From Bacteroidales bacterium (GTDB lineage Bacteria; Bacteroidota; Bacteroidia; Bacteroidales; Bacteroidaceae), in contig JAUMXY010000006.1 of NCBI GenBank assembly GCA_030528885.1, positions 1 through 64,000 on the forward strand: DNA of 64,000 bases. Reading direction: 5' to 3'. Positions 1 to 11,450 of the stretch are shown piece after piece. Made by a program: the position numbers and the translations under genes. The stretch's first letter is position 1. Every line of letters starts with the position of its first letter. The notes below the pieces were generated by a model that was given only the letters and a program-made list of their open reading frames with translations, was not told the DNA's origin and did not search any database.

Positions 1-60
1 CTGCTGAACAAAAAAGATTTACTTCAAATTTACTTTATATTTCCTTTCTGTAAAATACCT

Positions 61-124
61 AGTACCTCCGAAGAGGTACTGCAATACCTCCTAGGCGGTA
101 CTCGAGTACCTCTTCGGAGGTACT
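61..124. repeat. Tandem palindromic array A1 (3 units, period 22 bp)
   Basis: Units begin at 61, 83 and 105. The first reads AGTACCTC-CGAA-GAGGTACT and the third AGTACCTC-TTCG-GAGGTACT, so each is a perfect 8-bp stem with a 4-nt loop and the two are exact reverse complements. The middle unit is a degenerate copy with loop CTAG. The array lies where the truncated Abi-like gene stops being recognisable, downstream of that gene's promoter. Function unknown. Confidence 0.9.
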
Positions 125-139
125 GGGATGGTTTGCGGT

Positions 140-262
140 GCATGTCGAGAGATAATTCTCAGCCTTAACTGTGTCTGCAATTGTCATGCCTCTTGACTGT
201 AAGAGACTGACAAGGTCGTGTGCACAGGTGTATGGCTTCTGGAAAGGAATTCTGTTGCTCAT
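140..262 (-). pseudogene. Truncated Abi-like (AbiD/AbiF type) N-terminus
   Basis: About 40 codons starting at the ATG at 262 read MSNRIPFQKPY, then HDLVSLLQSRGM and KAENYL. This resembles the N-terminus of Abi_2-family abortive-infection proteins (a KP motif, then LL.SRG, then a K..YL helix), which normally run to about 300 residues. The resemblance stops just before array A1, so the body of the gene is gone. A well-formed promoter remains upstream. The family call rests on a short stretch and is tentative. Confidence 0.5.
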
Positions 263-327
263 TGTATAAAAATAAAACGACCCGCACATTTGAGCATCGT
301 TGAGAGGCTTGGCGGGTTCTAGTGGTA

Positions 328-359
328 CAAAGGTACTGCTTTAATTTGGAATAGTCAAA
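328..359 (-). promoter_or_regulatory. Promoter of the Abi-like remnant (TTTG-20-TACCTTTG)
   Basis: On the minus strand a TTTG (-33, complement of 356-359) is followed after 20 nt by TACCTTTG (-7, complement of 328-335), the Bacteroidetes housekeeping pattern. It would transcribe the Abi-like remnant and then array A1. Confidence 0.7.
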
Positions 360-518
360 CTTTTTTGAAGGAAAAGAATAAATGTAGCCGTAGAAATCTG
401 CATTTTGCCTCAAAGTGCCATCTTAACCTTTCTTTTCCTTACCTTTATGAATCAACTTGAACCATAGATGGATAAACTACAAAAATATTTGAAAAATCTT
501 CTTTGTTCATGTTAGGCA

Positions 519-766
519 ACGCGAGTTCGATACAACAACGATATGTTTTTGTAATGCCGCGCAAGGCTCAAATCCGTGCAATCGGTGAAATCCGTGAGAG
601 AATAAAAAGAATCGTAGAAATCCACTAAATCTGCTGAATCATCGCGAAGCGGTATGTCAAAGACAAGTTCCGTTGGAACGATGGAGCGGATTGAACGGAT
701 GAGGAATTGTTTTTCTCACGGATAGCACGGATTTCACAGATTTTTTTACGTTGCCGACTGCAACGA
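519..766. repeat. Dispersed hairpin-rich repeat, copy 1
   Basis: This sequence recurs at 11886-12184 (two partial units) and 48891-49095. It contains several small stems: CGC-GAA-GCG near 645, GTTCC-GTT-GGAAC near 667, and CGTTGC-CGACT-GCAACG near 749. In the other copies the GTTCC/GGAAC stem is kept while the loop is TGC. The short minus-strand reading frames over it are repeated DNA and not convincing genes. Nothing else was recognised between 360 and 837. Confidence 0.85.
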
Positions 767-837
767 TTCCCTCTCCAAAGTAGTGCAAATAGCGCCTTGC
801 CGAGCGACTCTTTATATCGCACTGACATTAAAAAAAG

Positions 838-868
838 AAAAGCGGATGCGATTCGCACCCGCTTTTCA
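838..868 (-). terminator. Terminator of the LruC-type lipoprotein gene
   Basis: On the minus strand GAAAAGCGG pairs with CCGCTTTTC around an inner TGCGA/TCGCA stem, followed by a run of T. It lies just after the stop codon at 894. Confidence 0.85.
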
Positions 869-893
869 CTATTTCAGTTAAGTAATCACACGA

Positions 894-3800
894 TTAATGC
901 TCTGCTTGGGAAAGATATATGTTGGAAATCTGAACAGAACCACTGGCCGTTTCTCCACCAATACTTATTTTTGTAATGGCTGACAGGTCAACACCATTCA
1001 ATTCCTCTCGAGCAGAGAAATTCAAGAATCTTTCTCCATTGCTATAAAGTCTTATCGTTGCGACTGTATTACCACCATTCATGAACACAAGACGAACAGG
1101 ACCCTCGCCCTCCTGTATATCATAAGTTCCAATGTGAATAGACTTGTAATTAGCCAGTTCGCCATTGTTGAAGGTGAACAGCGCAACCAAGTTGGTATTC
1201 GAATATTTCCAGGTTAATGTACCATTGTTAAAAGTAGCATTGTCCATTATTTCACTTGGATTATTGTAAAACTCTAGTGGGGTATCCTTGATTGTCACAT
1301 CGATAGTCACCTCTGCTGCAGCAAATTCAGCAGTAGCTTCCTGACGTACAGTCACCGTCGCAGTACCAGCACTCACGCCTGTCAGTTTGACGACTCTGTT
1401 GCCATTATTATCCGTTGACTCTACTGCAGTGACAATGGACGGATTGCTGCTGGTCAGCACCACAGGAGCAGAGTTGGCAGAACGGAAACCATTCTCTACA
1501 TATCCGCCGACAGTCAACCAATCAACACTTGAATTGTTAATTTCCAAATTAGGACTTACCTGCTGACGAGCCTGAACCGTCACCTCGATTGTCTTCTTCA
1601 CAGTCTTATAATTGCCTTCAGCATCCAACCTCACCGTTATGGTTGTGGTACCGGCCTTCAGACCTGTAATCTTGATATTGTTTCCGTCCAGCGCAGCGGA
1701 TGCCACCGTGTTGTCGCTGTATGCAAAGCTTATTGCGCCATTGCTATTCTTGCTGAACCCAACAGACTGCGTGTCGTTTACATACATTGACAATGTACTA
1801 TTATTCAGATTCAAGTTTGGATCTTGCAGATTAGCTCTTGAAATGATTTCAAGCTTGACATCATCGAAGTAGTAATTTGTAGCTTGAGTGTTGTTAGCAA
1901 GGTTGAAGGCAATTGTCCTCATATTATCACTTGATGACATATCGTGAGTGACTGTGATTTCCTTGGTAATAGTTACCCACTCGCCTGTAACGTCGATATT
2001 GCCAACTCCTGCATCATAATGGATATAGTTACCCGGACTTGATTGAGATTGTGAGCCAACTGTCTGCGCTACGTCAGCACGCACCTTCATGGTCAGCCTG
2101 TACTTGTCACCTTCTTTGAGAGGAGATTCATTTTCTGGGATAGAAACGAAGAACTGAGCATCCCAGCTTGCAGAAGGATTAGCATTAGTCGTCACTTCGA
2201 TGCAGCCGTTATCTGAATTTGTTGGGTCAGCAACCCAGCGTGGAGCAACAACATTCACCTTATTGCCATTAACCCATTCGCTTACCTTGAAGTTGCCATT
2301 CGTGAACCACTCGTCCTTAACCAATTCTTTCTCTTTCACCTCTACCGTAATATACGCTGTTGCAGAGTGGTATGCATCGGTCTCTGAGAGATTTGCCACC
2401 AGATAAGTCTTGCCACCGGCTACAGGGGTCACATTGCCGTTTCCGTCAATCGTGGCAACCCCTGTATTCATTGACTTGTAGGTAACAGCACCCGTGCTAT
2501 TGGTTGTGCAAGTGATATGGCGCTGAGCCCAGTCTTCTGGTTCAAATGTCAGGCTGGTTGGACTCACCTCAAACGTTGGCTTGGTCTTTTCCTGATTTCC
2601 ACTCGCCAGTTCTGTTCCTTCAACCCAGTCAAGCTTGGTCACACAACCTTGAGCTGCCTGTCCATCAGAGAAGGTAATGGTCATCTTGCCGCCCTTCAGC
2701 GCATTCAGGGCTTCGCCGCTCAGCGTGAAGGTTGACTGCTGACCAGCTTGCACGTTGCCATCAGTCATCTGGATTTCATTACCACTTGCATCAAAGAACT
2801 TCACCGTAGCGTTTGCTGAGGTCTGAAGCACAATCTGATAAGAGGTATAAGTCTTCATCTGGTCGGCATTCAATGGGAAGGTTGCCACATTGCCATTATA
2901 CGTCAAATAGCCCTTCACATCAATCACATTTCCTGTTGTCGGAGTTCCGTTCCCTTCATCTCCCCAGACGCTTCCGCACCAGTTGGTGTTGAGGTTAGCA
3001 ACCCATTCGGTAAATTGAGGATACACACTCGTGATGCTCACCTTCTCGTTAGGCCACTGCCAGTTAGGGTCGGCAACAAGGAACGCCTGAGGCTCCTGAC
3101 CTGCATTGCGGTCTGGCACGCCAATCTGGGCTCCCAGCGAACCATCAGGATATTCAACATGAATCTTGAAGGCAGAAGCATGGGTGGACATGCTGAACGC
3201 ATCAGCGCCAACTGTGAACTCCTCGCTATACACGGGGCTGGCGCTATAGCCGCCTACGTTGACCGGTGTCTTCTGGTCAACACCGAAAGCCTCGTGCAAG
3301 TCTTCCTTTCCGTTAAACCTGATTACGTTGTCGTTATAAGAAATCTTCACAGGCAGTGTACCGCCGGCAGCCAGCAGCTTGAGCTTCGCTGTTGTCTGAC
3401 CAGACACGTGCTCGATGGCATACACCACGTCGTTGAAGTCCCAGTCGAAAGTTCCGCCCAAGTCTTCGCAAGCCACGATGTAGGACATAGACACATCTTT
3501 GGTATCCTTGTCGATGACAATAGGCTTCTTGGTTGTCTCAGGCATCACGAACACCACGTCGTTGAAGTCGCAGTCGTGCCATTCGCTGCCATAGTTCCAG
3601 TCCTCGAATGCAAGATAGAGCCTGCCTTGGTACTCAAACGTTGCAGCATAAACGTCGTTTACCCCATCAGTATCTGTCTTCGTGCCAGGGAAAGGCCATC
3701 CCTGGTCTTGGTTATACGCTGAGTTTGAGTAGTAAGGACCACCACCGCTTGCATCGAGCACCATACCGAAACGTGTGCCTACTGGAATGTTCACAGTAAC

Positions 3801-4739
3801 ACCTTCTGCGCGGATGGCGGTGTAGGGATCCACGAAGTTGTTCCCTCCCCAAACGACTTTAGGATTATCAATCTGTAAAGTTTGTTTGCGGTCTGTGCTA
3901 AAGCCGAAGAAGTCGGTCTCCCACTTGCCCTCGCTGGAGTTGTAGCCATCAAACCATGTAGCAGTGCCGGTGGTTCCGCTGTCGTTGACAGTCGACTGCC
4001 AAATCCACACCACATCGCCCTTGTTTCCATCCCCGTCCACCAGATAGATGCCGAGCCTTTCGCCCTTACCGTCGCTGCCAGCATTACCCGTAACAGAGTA
4101 CATCGGATAGATGGTGAACTCTCCAGTTGACACATACTCGAAGTCCTGCGACACCTTGCCAATGTTCTGCTGCTGTTCCGGCAACGTGTTCAGCGGCGCA
4201 TCCATGTCACCCTTCTGAAACTCTTTTCCGTTGGACTTGTCAATTGCTGTATATGTAATGCTTCCGCTGCTGCCCGAGAAAGCTGTTCTTGTGCCGAGCG
4301 CACCGAACTCGACGGAGACCTTTCCGTCCTTCACTTCTGATGGCAGGATGATGCGGTCGCCATTCTCGTCGATGATGCCGACATAGGCAGTCTTCACATC
4401 TTGCGGCATATCGCAAGCGAAGCTGCTGGTTGCACCGCCTGGCACACGGTCATACTGCCCCAAGAGGAAAGCGTTGCTCTCGCCAAGGCGAGGATTGGCT
4501 GTCCACACCTTCACGGTGTATGTGCCCTCGCTATTGATAGTCACATCGAGGCTGCGCGACTGTGCCATGTTCCATGTATGGTTGGGGTCGGCATTGCCAA
4601 ACATGTTGTAGAATTGTTCTTTGTAAGCGATGTCCTTGCTGGTGTAGCCGTTGTCGTAGTCGCTACAGCTGTTCATACCAAAGGCAAGTGCCAAAGCACC
4701 TGACAGGACCATTAAGTTTCTCGTTGTACGCATTACCAT
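894..4739 (-). CDS. Large secreted lipoprotein with LruC/DUF4842-like region, Ig-like domains and CBM4/9-like module
   Basis: A 1281-residue protein with a lipoprotein-type leader ending at a Cys near residue 25 (MNSCSD), so it is probably an outer-membrane surface lipoprotein. Residues about 390-560 contain two acidic DFNDVV motifs typical of LruC/DUF4842 proteins. An Ig-like segment (about 720-805) is followed by a jelly-roll-like segment (about 810-965) with the look of a CBM4/9 carbohydrate-binding module, then two bacterial Ig-like repeats and an unassigned C-terminal domain. No catalytic signature was seen. It has its own promoter (4881-4947) with the regulatory direct repeat shared by the xylan-enzyme operons, which suggests a glycan-binding role. 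That role is inferred; the domain calls are from pattern recognition. Confidence 0.7.
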   Translation of the reverse strand: MVMRTTRNLMVLSGALALAFGMNSCSDYDNGYTSKDIAYKEQFYNMFGNADPNHTWNMAQSRSLDVTINSEGTYTVKVWTANPRLGESNAFLLGQYDRVPGGATSSFACDMPQDVKTAYVGIIDENGDRIILPSEVKDGKVSVEFGALGTRTAFSGSSGSITYTAIDKSNGKEFQKGDMDAPLNTLPEQQQNIGKVSQDFEYVSTGEFTIYPMYSVTGNAGSDGKGERLGIYLVDGDGNKGDVVWIWQSTVNDSGTTGTATWFDGYNSSEGKWETDFFGFSTDRKQTLQIDNPKVVWGGNNFVDPYTAIRAEGVTVNIPVGTRFGMVLDASGGGPYYSNSAYNQDQGWPFPGTKTDTDGVNDVYAATFEYQGRLYLAFEDWNYGSEWHDCDFNDVVFVMPETTKKPIVIDKDTKDVSMSYIVACEDLGGTFDWDFNDVVYAIEHVSGQTTAKLKLLAAGGTLPVKISYNDNVIRFNGKEDLHEAFGVDQKTPVNVGGYSASPVYSEEFTVGADAFSMSTHASAFKIHVEYPDGSLGAQIGVPDRNAGQEPQAFLVADPNWQWPNEKVSITSVYPQFTEWVANLNTNWCGSVWGDEGNGTPTTGNVIDVKGYLTYNGNVATFPLNADQMKTYTSYQIVLQTSANATVKFFDASGNEIQMTDGNVQAGQQSTFTLSGEALNALKGGKMTITFSDGQAAQGCVTKLDWVEGTELASGNQEKTKPTFEVSPTSLTFEPEDWAQRHITCTTNSTGAVTYKSMNTGVATIDGNGNVTPVAGGKTYLVANLSETDAYHSATAYITVEVKEKELVKDEWFTNGNFKVSEWVNGNKVNVVAPRWVADPTNSDNGCIEVTTNANPSASWDAQFFVSIPENESPLKEGDKYRLTMKVRADVAQTVGSQSQSSPGNYIHYDAGVGNIDVTGEWVTITKEITVTHDMSSSDNMRTIAFNLANNTQATNYYFDDVKLEIISRANLQDPNLNLNNSTLSMYVNDTQSVGFSKNSNGAISFAYSDNTVASAALDGNNIKITGLKAGTTTITVRLDAEGNYKTVKKTIEVTVQARQQVSPNLEINNSSVDWLTVGGYVENGFRSANSAPVVLTSSNPSIVTAVESTDNNGNRVVKLTGVSAGTATVTVRQEATAEFAAAEVTIDVTIKDTPLEFYNNPSEIMDNATFNNGTLTWKYSNTNLVALFTFNNGELANYKSIHIGTYDIQEGEGPVRLVFMNGGNTVATIRLYSNGERFLNFSAREELNGVDLSAITKISIGGETASGSVQISNIYLSQAEH

Positions 4740-4880
4740 AATTGATTAACTTAAACTCTATTTAGATAGTAACATTTTACATATTTCTTGCTGGCAGCGC
4801 CGCTTCGCAAAGCCTTGCAGCGGACGTTTCTGCCTGTGTGTTCTCGTTATGATTTATTGACAACAAACCATTTAGCGGTA
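4740..4880 (-). other. 5' leader between promoter and LruC-type gene
   Basis: About 140 nt of untranslated leader. No open reading frame or known riboswitch was recognised. It is longer than the leaders of the other operons in this regulon (about 30-85 nt). Confidence 0.4.
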
Positions 4881-4947
4881 CAAAGTTACGGACTATCTGC
4901 GACATTCGCATTCGTGTATGTTACATATACTTTCAAATAGGTTACAT
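4881..4947 (-). promoter_or_regulatory. Regulated promoter R1 (LruC-type gene)
   Basis: The -7 box TAACTTTG is the complement of 4881-4888. No TTTG -33 box is present. Instead GTTACAT (plus-strand reading) occurs at 4920-4926 and again at 4941-4947, 21 bp apart and starting 31 nt beyond the -7 box. The same geometry recurs at seven other promoters here. Confidence 0.8.
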
Positions 4948-5066
4948 AAATTAACTTTCGCTAGTTTCACCTGTTTTTGCCTCTCCCCACCTCCCTCTAT
5001 CTCCGTTACATCTCCTTCCACCTCCCTTCCCTTCTCCCTCCCTCACAAGCGAAGCCATAAAACACA

Positions 5067-5103
5067 GCAGTCGGTTGGAAGGGGGACTTCCAACCGACTG
5101 TGA
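5067..5103 (-). terminator. Terminator of the GH43-GH10/CE1 operon
   Basis: A 14-bp perfect inverted repeat (CAGTCGGTTGGAAG and its complement) around a 5-nt loop lies downstream of the stop at 5121, followed on the minus strand by a weak T-rich stretch. The region 4948-5066 holds only a pyrimidine-rich tract. Confidence 0.75.
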
Positions 5104-5120
5104 ATATAGTTGCTGCGATA

Positions 5121-7316
<2,196 letters not shown>

Positions 7317-7333
7317 TTATTGATAAAAGAATG

Positions 7334-8905
7334 TTAGTTTTTCAAACCGATGGTCACCTGTCCGCCTACGGTCTTGGTTGGATAGTAGAAGGCAGCGTAG
7401 CGTGTGCCCATGAAGAGGCGGCGGTAGTCGAAGCGCATCTTGTAGTCTGCCGTTCCAATCTTCTGGAAGGTCTTGCCGTCCAGGCTGTAGCGGAAGTTGG
7501 CGAGGTCGCCGCGACCCGGGTTGAAGTCACCGTCGATGCTGAGATAGATCTTGCCCACCTTGCCCTTGGAGAGCTTGACGCGCTCCACCTCTTTCTTCTT
7601 CACGTCGGTGATGGCCTTGTTGCGGTTGTCGAGGCTCACGCTTTCCTCGCTCATAATCAGCCAGTAGCTTGAACCTTCACGCTTGATGGTGAGGATGCCT
7701 GAGTCGCCGTTGAAGGCTGCCAGTCCCACGCAGTCGCCGTCCTTCATCTTGCGCGCGTCGATGCAGATGGTGTCAGAGCAGGTAGGTCCCCACATGCGCC
7801 ATGTGATGGTGTTGCGCGCATTCCAGATGTTGTCAGCCAGGACAGAGGTGCGGAGCGTTACGGTGCTGCCCGGGTTGGTCAGGCTGCCCGTCTCCGTCGT
7901 GATGTCCTCTTTTATATAATTGTGGTTCCACTGGTAGTCTTTCTCTATCACTGCATAGGCAGGCTCCTTGTGGCACTCGCAGTCGCCGTCGAGGGTGACA
8001 GTCTCGGGGATGATGCCATCGCCATTGGTGCCGAGCATAGGCCAGCCGTCAATCCATGAGCATGGCTCGATGGTGAGCACGCGCCCCACTCCGTCGCGGT
8101 CCTGGAACATGATGCCGTACCACTCGCCGTGCTTGCCGTCCACGATGGTTCCCTGTCCTGCAAAGTTGAATCCGCCGAAACGGCTCTTGAGAATCACCTT
8201 TGAGTCGTATGGGCCTTCGATGTTCTTGCTTCGGTAGGCTATCTCCTGACGACCCGTGTTAGGCCATGAGATGCAGAGCAGGTAGTACATGCCGTCATGC
8301 TTGATGACACGGCTGCCCTCGTGCAGTCCTGAAGGTCTTCCCTTGAGTTCCAGCTTCTTGCGGATGCCGCCCTGCTTCTCGCCCGTGAGGTCTGGCTCCA
8401 GCTCTACGAGGTGGATGTCGCCGCTTCCGTAGAAGACATACACACGACCGTCGTCATCGAAGAAGAGAGAAGAGTCGTGGTAAGCAGGGATGCGGCTGTG
8501 CAGCGTCCAGCCCTTAGCCGGGTCGTCAGTCTTGAACACCATGGACTTGTGCGGGTCGTCATTGGCAACAAAAAGTGCCCAGAAAGTACCGTTATTGTAT
8601 CTCAGCGATGTTGCCCATTGTCCGCGTCCATATACAGTACCCTCTTTCATGTCGTAACGTGGCGTGTCGTGTATCTCGTCGAAGAGGTAGGACACCGTCT
8701 CCCAATGCACGAGGTCGGTGCTTCGCATGATGGGAGCGCCGGGGAACATGTGCATGGTGGTTGTCACGAGGTAGTAGTATTCACCCACACGGATGATGTC
8801 CGGGTCGGGAGCATCCGCCCAGATAAAAGGGTTCTTTACCTGAATAGTCTGCGCCGATGCCATAGTGGCAACGAAGAAACAGAGAATGGATAACACTTTC
8901 TTCAT
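7334..8905 (-). CDS. GH43 beta-xylosidase/alpha-L-arabinofuranosidase with C-terminal beta-sandwich
   Basis: A 523-residue secreted protein (signal peptide ending ASA-Q). The N-terminal about 310 residues are a GH43 five-bladed propeller with the base motif DAPDPD near residue 32, an early WADAP segment and a SRFGGFNFAGQG segment. The C-terminal about 190 residues form a DUF1349-like beta-sandwich. The sequence fits the GH43_12 type, whose members remove arabinofuranose or xylose from arabinoxylan; the exact specificity cannot be read from sequence. It is the first gene of an operon with the GH10-CE1 gene, from promoter R7. Confidence 0.88.
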   Translation of the reverse strand: MKKVLSILCFFVATMASAQTIQVKNPFIWADAPDPDIIRVGEYYYLVTTTMHMFPGAPIMRSTDLVHWETVSYLFDEIHDTPRYDMKEGTVYGRGQWATSLRYNNGTFWALFVANDDPHKSMVFKTDDPAKGWTLHSRIPAYHDSSLFFDDDGRVYVFYGSGDIHLVELEPDLTGEKQGGIRKKLELKGRPSGLHEGSRVIKHDGMYYLLCISWPNTGRQEIAYRSKNIEGPYDSKVILKSRFGGFNFAGQGTIVDGKHGEWYGIMFQDRDGVGRVLTIEPCSWIDGWPMLGTNGDGIIPETVTLDGDCECHKEPAYAVIEKDYQWNHNYIKEDITTETGSLTNPGSTVTLRTSVLADNIWNARNTITWRMWGPTCSDTICIDARKMKDGDCVGLAAFNGDSGILTIKREGSSYWLIMSEESVSLDNRNKAITDVKKKEVERVKLSKGKVGKIYLSIDGDFNPGRGDLANFRYSLDGKTFQKIGTADYKMRFDYRRLFMGTRYAAFYYPTKTVGGQVTIGLKN

Positions 8906-8967
8906 TTTTCTATCAGTTTTAGGTTTTATTCGGTTTGTATTGACGGCTTTTCTCGCCGCTTGGTTTG

Positions 8968-9035
8968 CAAAGTTACAAAAAAAAGCAACGCCAGCAATTG
9001 CACTGACGTTGCATAAACTTTAGATTTTGATACAA
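8968..9035 (-). promoter_or_regulatory. Regulated promoter R7 (GH43-GH10/CE1 operon)
   Basis: The -7 box TAACTTTG is the complement of 8968-8975. Half-sites GTTGCAT (9008-9014) and GATACAA (9029-9035) are 21 bp apart, one base further from the -7 box than at the other promoters. A possible partial -33 (TTG, complement of 8995-8997) lies 19 nt upstream. The region overlaps the terminator of the preceding small gene. Confidence 0.65.
8984..9013 (-). terminator. Terminator of small gene 9050-9217
   Basis: On the minus strand GCAACG(T)CAG pairs with CTG(G)CGTTGC, followed by eight T. It lies 37 nt after the small gene's stop codon and supports that gene being real. The proximal half-site of promoter R7 lies within this hairpin. 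Confidence 0.85.
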
Positions 9036-9049
9036 AAACGGTATTTTTC

Positions 9050-9217
9050 TTACCAAAGCTTGATAACTTCCTCCATTTCGAAGAACTCTTGCTCGAGACG
9101 AGCATTGATTTCCGCTTCGAAATCATCAACAGAGGATCCTTTGGTGATTGAAGCACAAATCAGCTCCTCTGCTTCAATCTCTACCACTTCTGCAACTGGC
9201 TTAATATATTTTTTCAT
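9050..9217 (-). CDS. Small protein, 55 aa (KPxAEVVE / AEELICxSI family, member 1)
   Basis: The minus-strand frame reads MKKYIKPVAEVVEIEAEEL, then ICASI, then an acidic Glu-rich tail ending in LW. Its first 24 residues match the 44-aa product at 12244-12378 (YxKPxAEVVExxAEELICxSI), while the tails differ; both end in LW. It starts 67 bp after the secreted-protein gene 9285-11412 and is followed by a strong terminator, so it is the last gene of that transcript. No signal peptide or membrane segment is seen. The lone Cys is at residue 21. Similar short unnamed proteins occur in Bacteroidales; no function is known to me. A conserved front and variable tail would fit a peptide precursor, but no modification enzyme lies nearby. 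Confidence 0.75.
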   Translation of the reverse strand: MKKYIKPVAEVVEIEAEELICASITKGSSVDDFEAEINARLEQEFFEMEEVIKLW

Positions 9218-9284
9218 CTTCTTATCTTTTTAATTCAATTATACATTAATTTATTATAAAACGTTTTTCGTGAGTCGAGGTTTC

Positions 9285-11412
9285 TTACTTCACCATTACC
9301 TTCTTCACGCTGCCATCAGTGAACTCTACGATGTTCATGCCCTTCTGCAGTGATGCCTGTGAAGCGCCGCTGACAGAGTAGATGGCCTTGATGCTCTTCT
9401 CGCCTGTCAGGCTGTCGATAGCAGTAGCCTCGTCGCCAAATGCAAGACGGAGATTAGCCTCTGCGCTGGCGTCAGCTGTGAAGTAAGCACGGAATGCCGG
9501 TACTGTGATGCTGTTCAGTCCCTGTACAAACTGATTGTTCTTGATAGCATAGATATTCTTGCCAGCATAGTCTGCTGCAAGAACAGTCTTCTCTTCAAAT
9601 GTACCGATGAGTTCGAGGTTGCCTGTTGGCGCACCTGCAGCAACCAGCGCACCTGAACCTTCAGCAGTGATGCTCTCGCCTGACACCTCCACGATGGCAG
9701 GAGTGCCGGCAGCCAGCTCAGTCTCTTCCTTCAGCGTCAGCACATCGCCGTCGAGGCTACCGATAGTGTAGTACTTCACGCCGCTAGCAGAAGATTTCAC
9801 CGCATATGGCAAGCAGATAGTACCGAACCGGTTAGTCATGCTACGTGTGTAAGTAGCATCAGTAGCTGTCACACCTGTCAGGTCAGCCAATGGCTTCTTG
9901 TCTGTAATCACAAGTTTTTCAATTGTATTGCCAATCTGTACATTCTTTGTGTTAGAGAGAGTACCTGCATTAGCGAGGAAAATACAGTTAGGATTAGCAG
10001 ACTCCAGTGCTACATTTGTGCCTGTAACACCTGTTGCATCGATGACTTTAGCTGATGCGTCAGCAAGAGCGGATTGAGTAGCCGGAGTGAAAGTTCCCTT
10101 TCCTGAAAGAATATAGTTTGCTGCGCCTTGAGGAGTTTTATAAAGAGTGATATTTGTAATAACATTCTTTGTTCCCCATGATTCCGATTTAATAGTATTT
10201 AAATAAATCTTCCCATTATACTTCTCTACCTTTGAGAGGTCGATTTTCCAATAGCTTCCCACTTCATCCCAAGAAACAACGTCTGATGTATTATTATTTA
10301 TGTTATTGGTACCTGCAGCACTGGCATTGATAAAGAAAGCACGGAATCCCGTTTTATCATCACGATGAATACGCAATTCTTCGTATCCAGTTAAATCCAC
10401 ATAGTACGTAGCAGCGCTCTCACCACTACCATAATAGGTATCAGAAGAAACACCAACATTCCATGTTGCCGTAGCAGGTGTACCATTCATCGCATAATAT
10501 GGCAATGTATTCAACACCACAGGATCGCCAGGCAGTTTACATGCTATAACATTAGCTTTCACCTTAATGGCAGAAATAGTCATAGAGCCAACCTCTGTTT
10601 TTCCAATGAAATTAATCACATTAACATTCGTTGCCTTATTAAACTTCATTGCGTCACCTTGGGTAAAGTTTACTCCATATTTACTTCCCCAGAAACCATT
10701 CTCTATATTATTCGTTTCATCTTTAATCACCGAATTTGCAATCAAATCTTCTCCAGAACGTTCAACAGTCAAAGACGTGAAATTAGAGAAATCTATCCCC
10801 TCTGCAGGCAGATTGATGGACAATGTACCACCAGTACCATCATTTGTCAACACTCCAGTTTCCTCATCAAATGAGAGGCCACCTGTCGTGACCAGATCAG
10901 ACAGGTCAAATTCCGCATTACCTTCATCATCAAACAAAAGGGCAGCAGGTTTTGCAATATAAAATTTTGTAACAGTTGCTTTACCTTCTTGAGAATTTGT
11001 ATTAAATCGAATTGCCGTAACCTGCTTCAAATCTTCTTTTGTTATCTTATCAGGATTCCACTGTAGATTAAAATCTTCTAAAATATTCAAGACGATTTGA
11101 CCATTTGTTGTAATTCCTTTACCAGTAAATGTCTTTCCGTTTGCAATAATATCAACACGAAAACCATTTTCGATATCAGCAACAGTCAAGCCAATGGTTG
11201 TATATTCACTTAAATCTCCAGAGAAAGATCCGCCAGGAACAACCATAAAAGCATAGCTACTAGCAGTCCAAGCAAACGTATTCGTTTCTTTAGCCCATGT
11301 AGCAGATCCTGTGGTACTTGCTGTGCTCAGATCCGCATAATACTTCTTAGCACTAACTTTTACCCCCCCCCATTACGAAAAGGGCTGTCAATAAAAGTAA
11401 AATTTTCTTCAT
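9285..11412 (-). CDS. Large secreted surface protein with sorting-type C-terminus; signal peptide frameshifted in a G9 tract
   Basis: The ATG at 11412 starts a signal peptide (MKKILLLLTALFVM) that runs into nine G (complement of 11363-11371). With nine G the frame stops after about 19 codons (MGGGKS, stop). With eight it continues MGGVKVSAKKYYADLS into the long frame, giving about 708 residues. The uninterrupted frame begins at 11246 and lacks a signal peptide. The mature part has repeated beta-rich segments without a family I recognise. It ends in a tail (IYSVSG, then GMNIVEF, then KKVMVK) like the short sorting tails of other secreted proteins here. Promoter R5 belongs to the xylan regulon. 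The copy as written would be off; slipped-strand phase variation and sequencing error are both possible. Confidence 0.75.
11363..11371 (-). repeat. G9 homopolymer in a signal-peptide coding region
   Basis: Nine consecutive C on the plus strand (G on the coding strand), about 41 nt into the reading frame. Loss of one base restores a complete signal peptide and a 708-residue frame. Confidence 0.9.
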
Positions 11413-11450
11413 AATGTGATTAAGTTAAGTTATTTATAAAAAGGTTGCCA

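Noticed and set aside
625..858. Small minus-strand protein repeated at 11769-12047 and partly at 49008-49205
   Set aside because: The shared peptide follows from the dispersed DNA repeat; stems and not codons are conserved, and the frame is interrupted in copy 3.
3015..3722. A 235-codon plus-strand frame inside the LruC-type gene
   Set aside because: It is the complement of a well-supported secreted protein with domain matches and has no promoter or family resemblance. Other long opposite-strand frames (for example 14518-15585, 60196-61335, 61780-62859) are rejected for the same reason.
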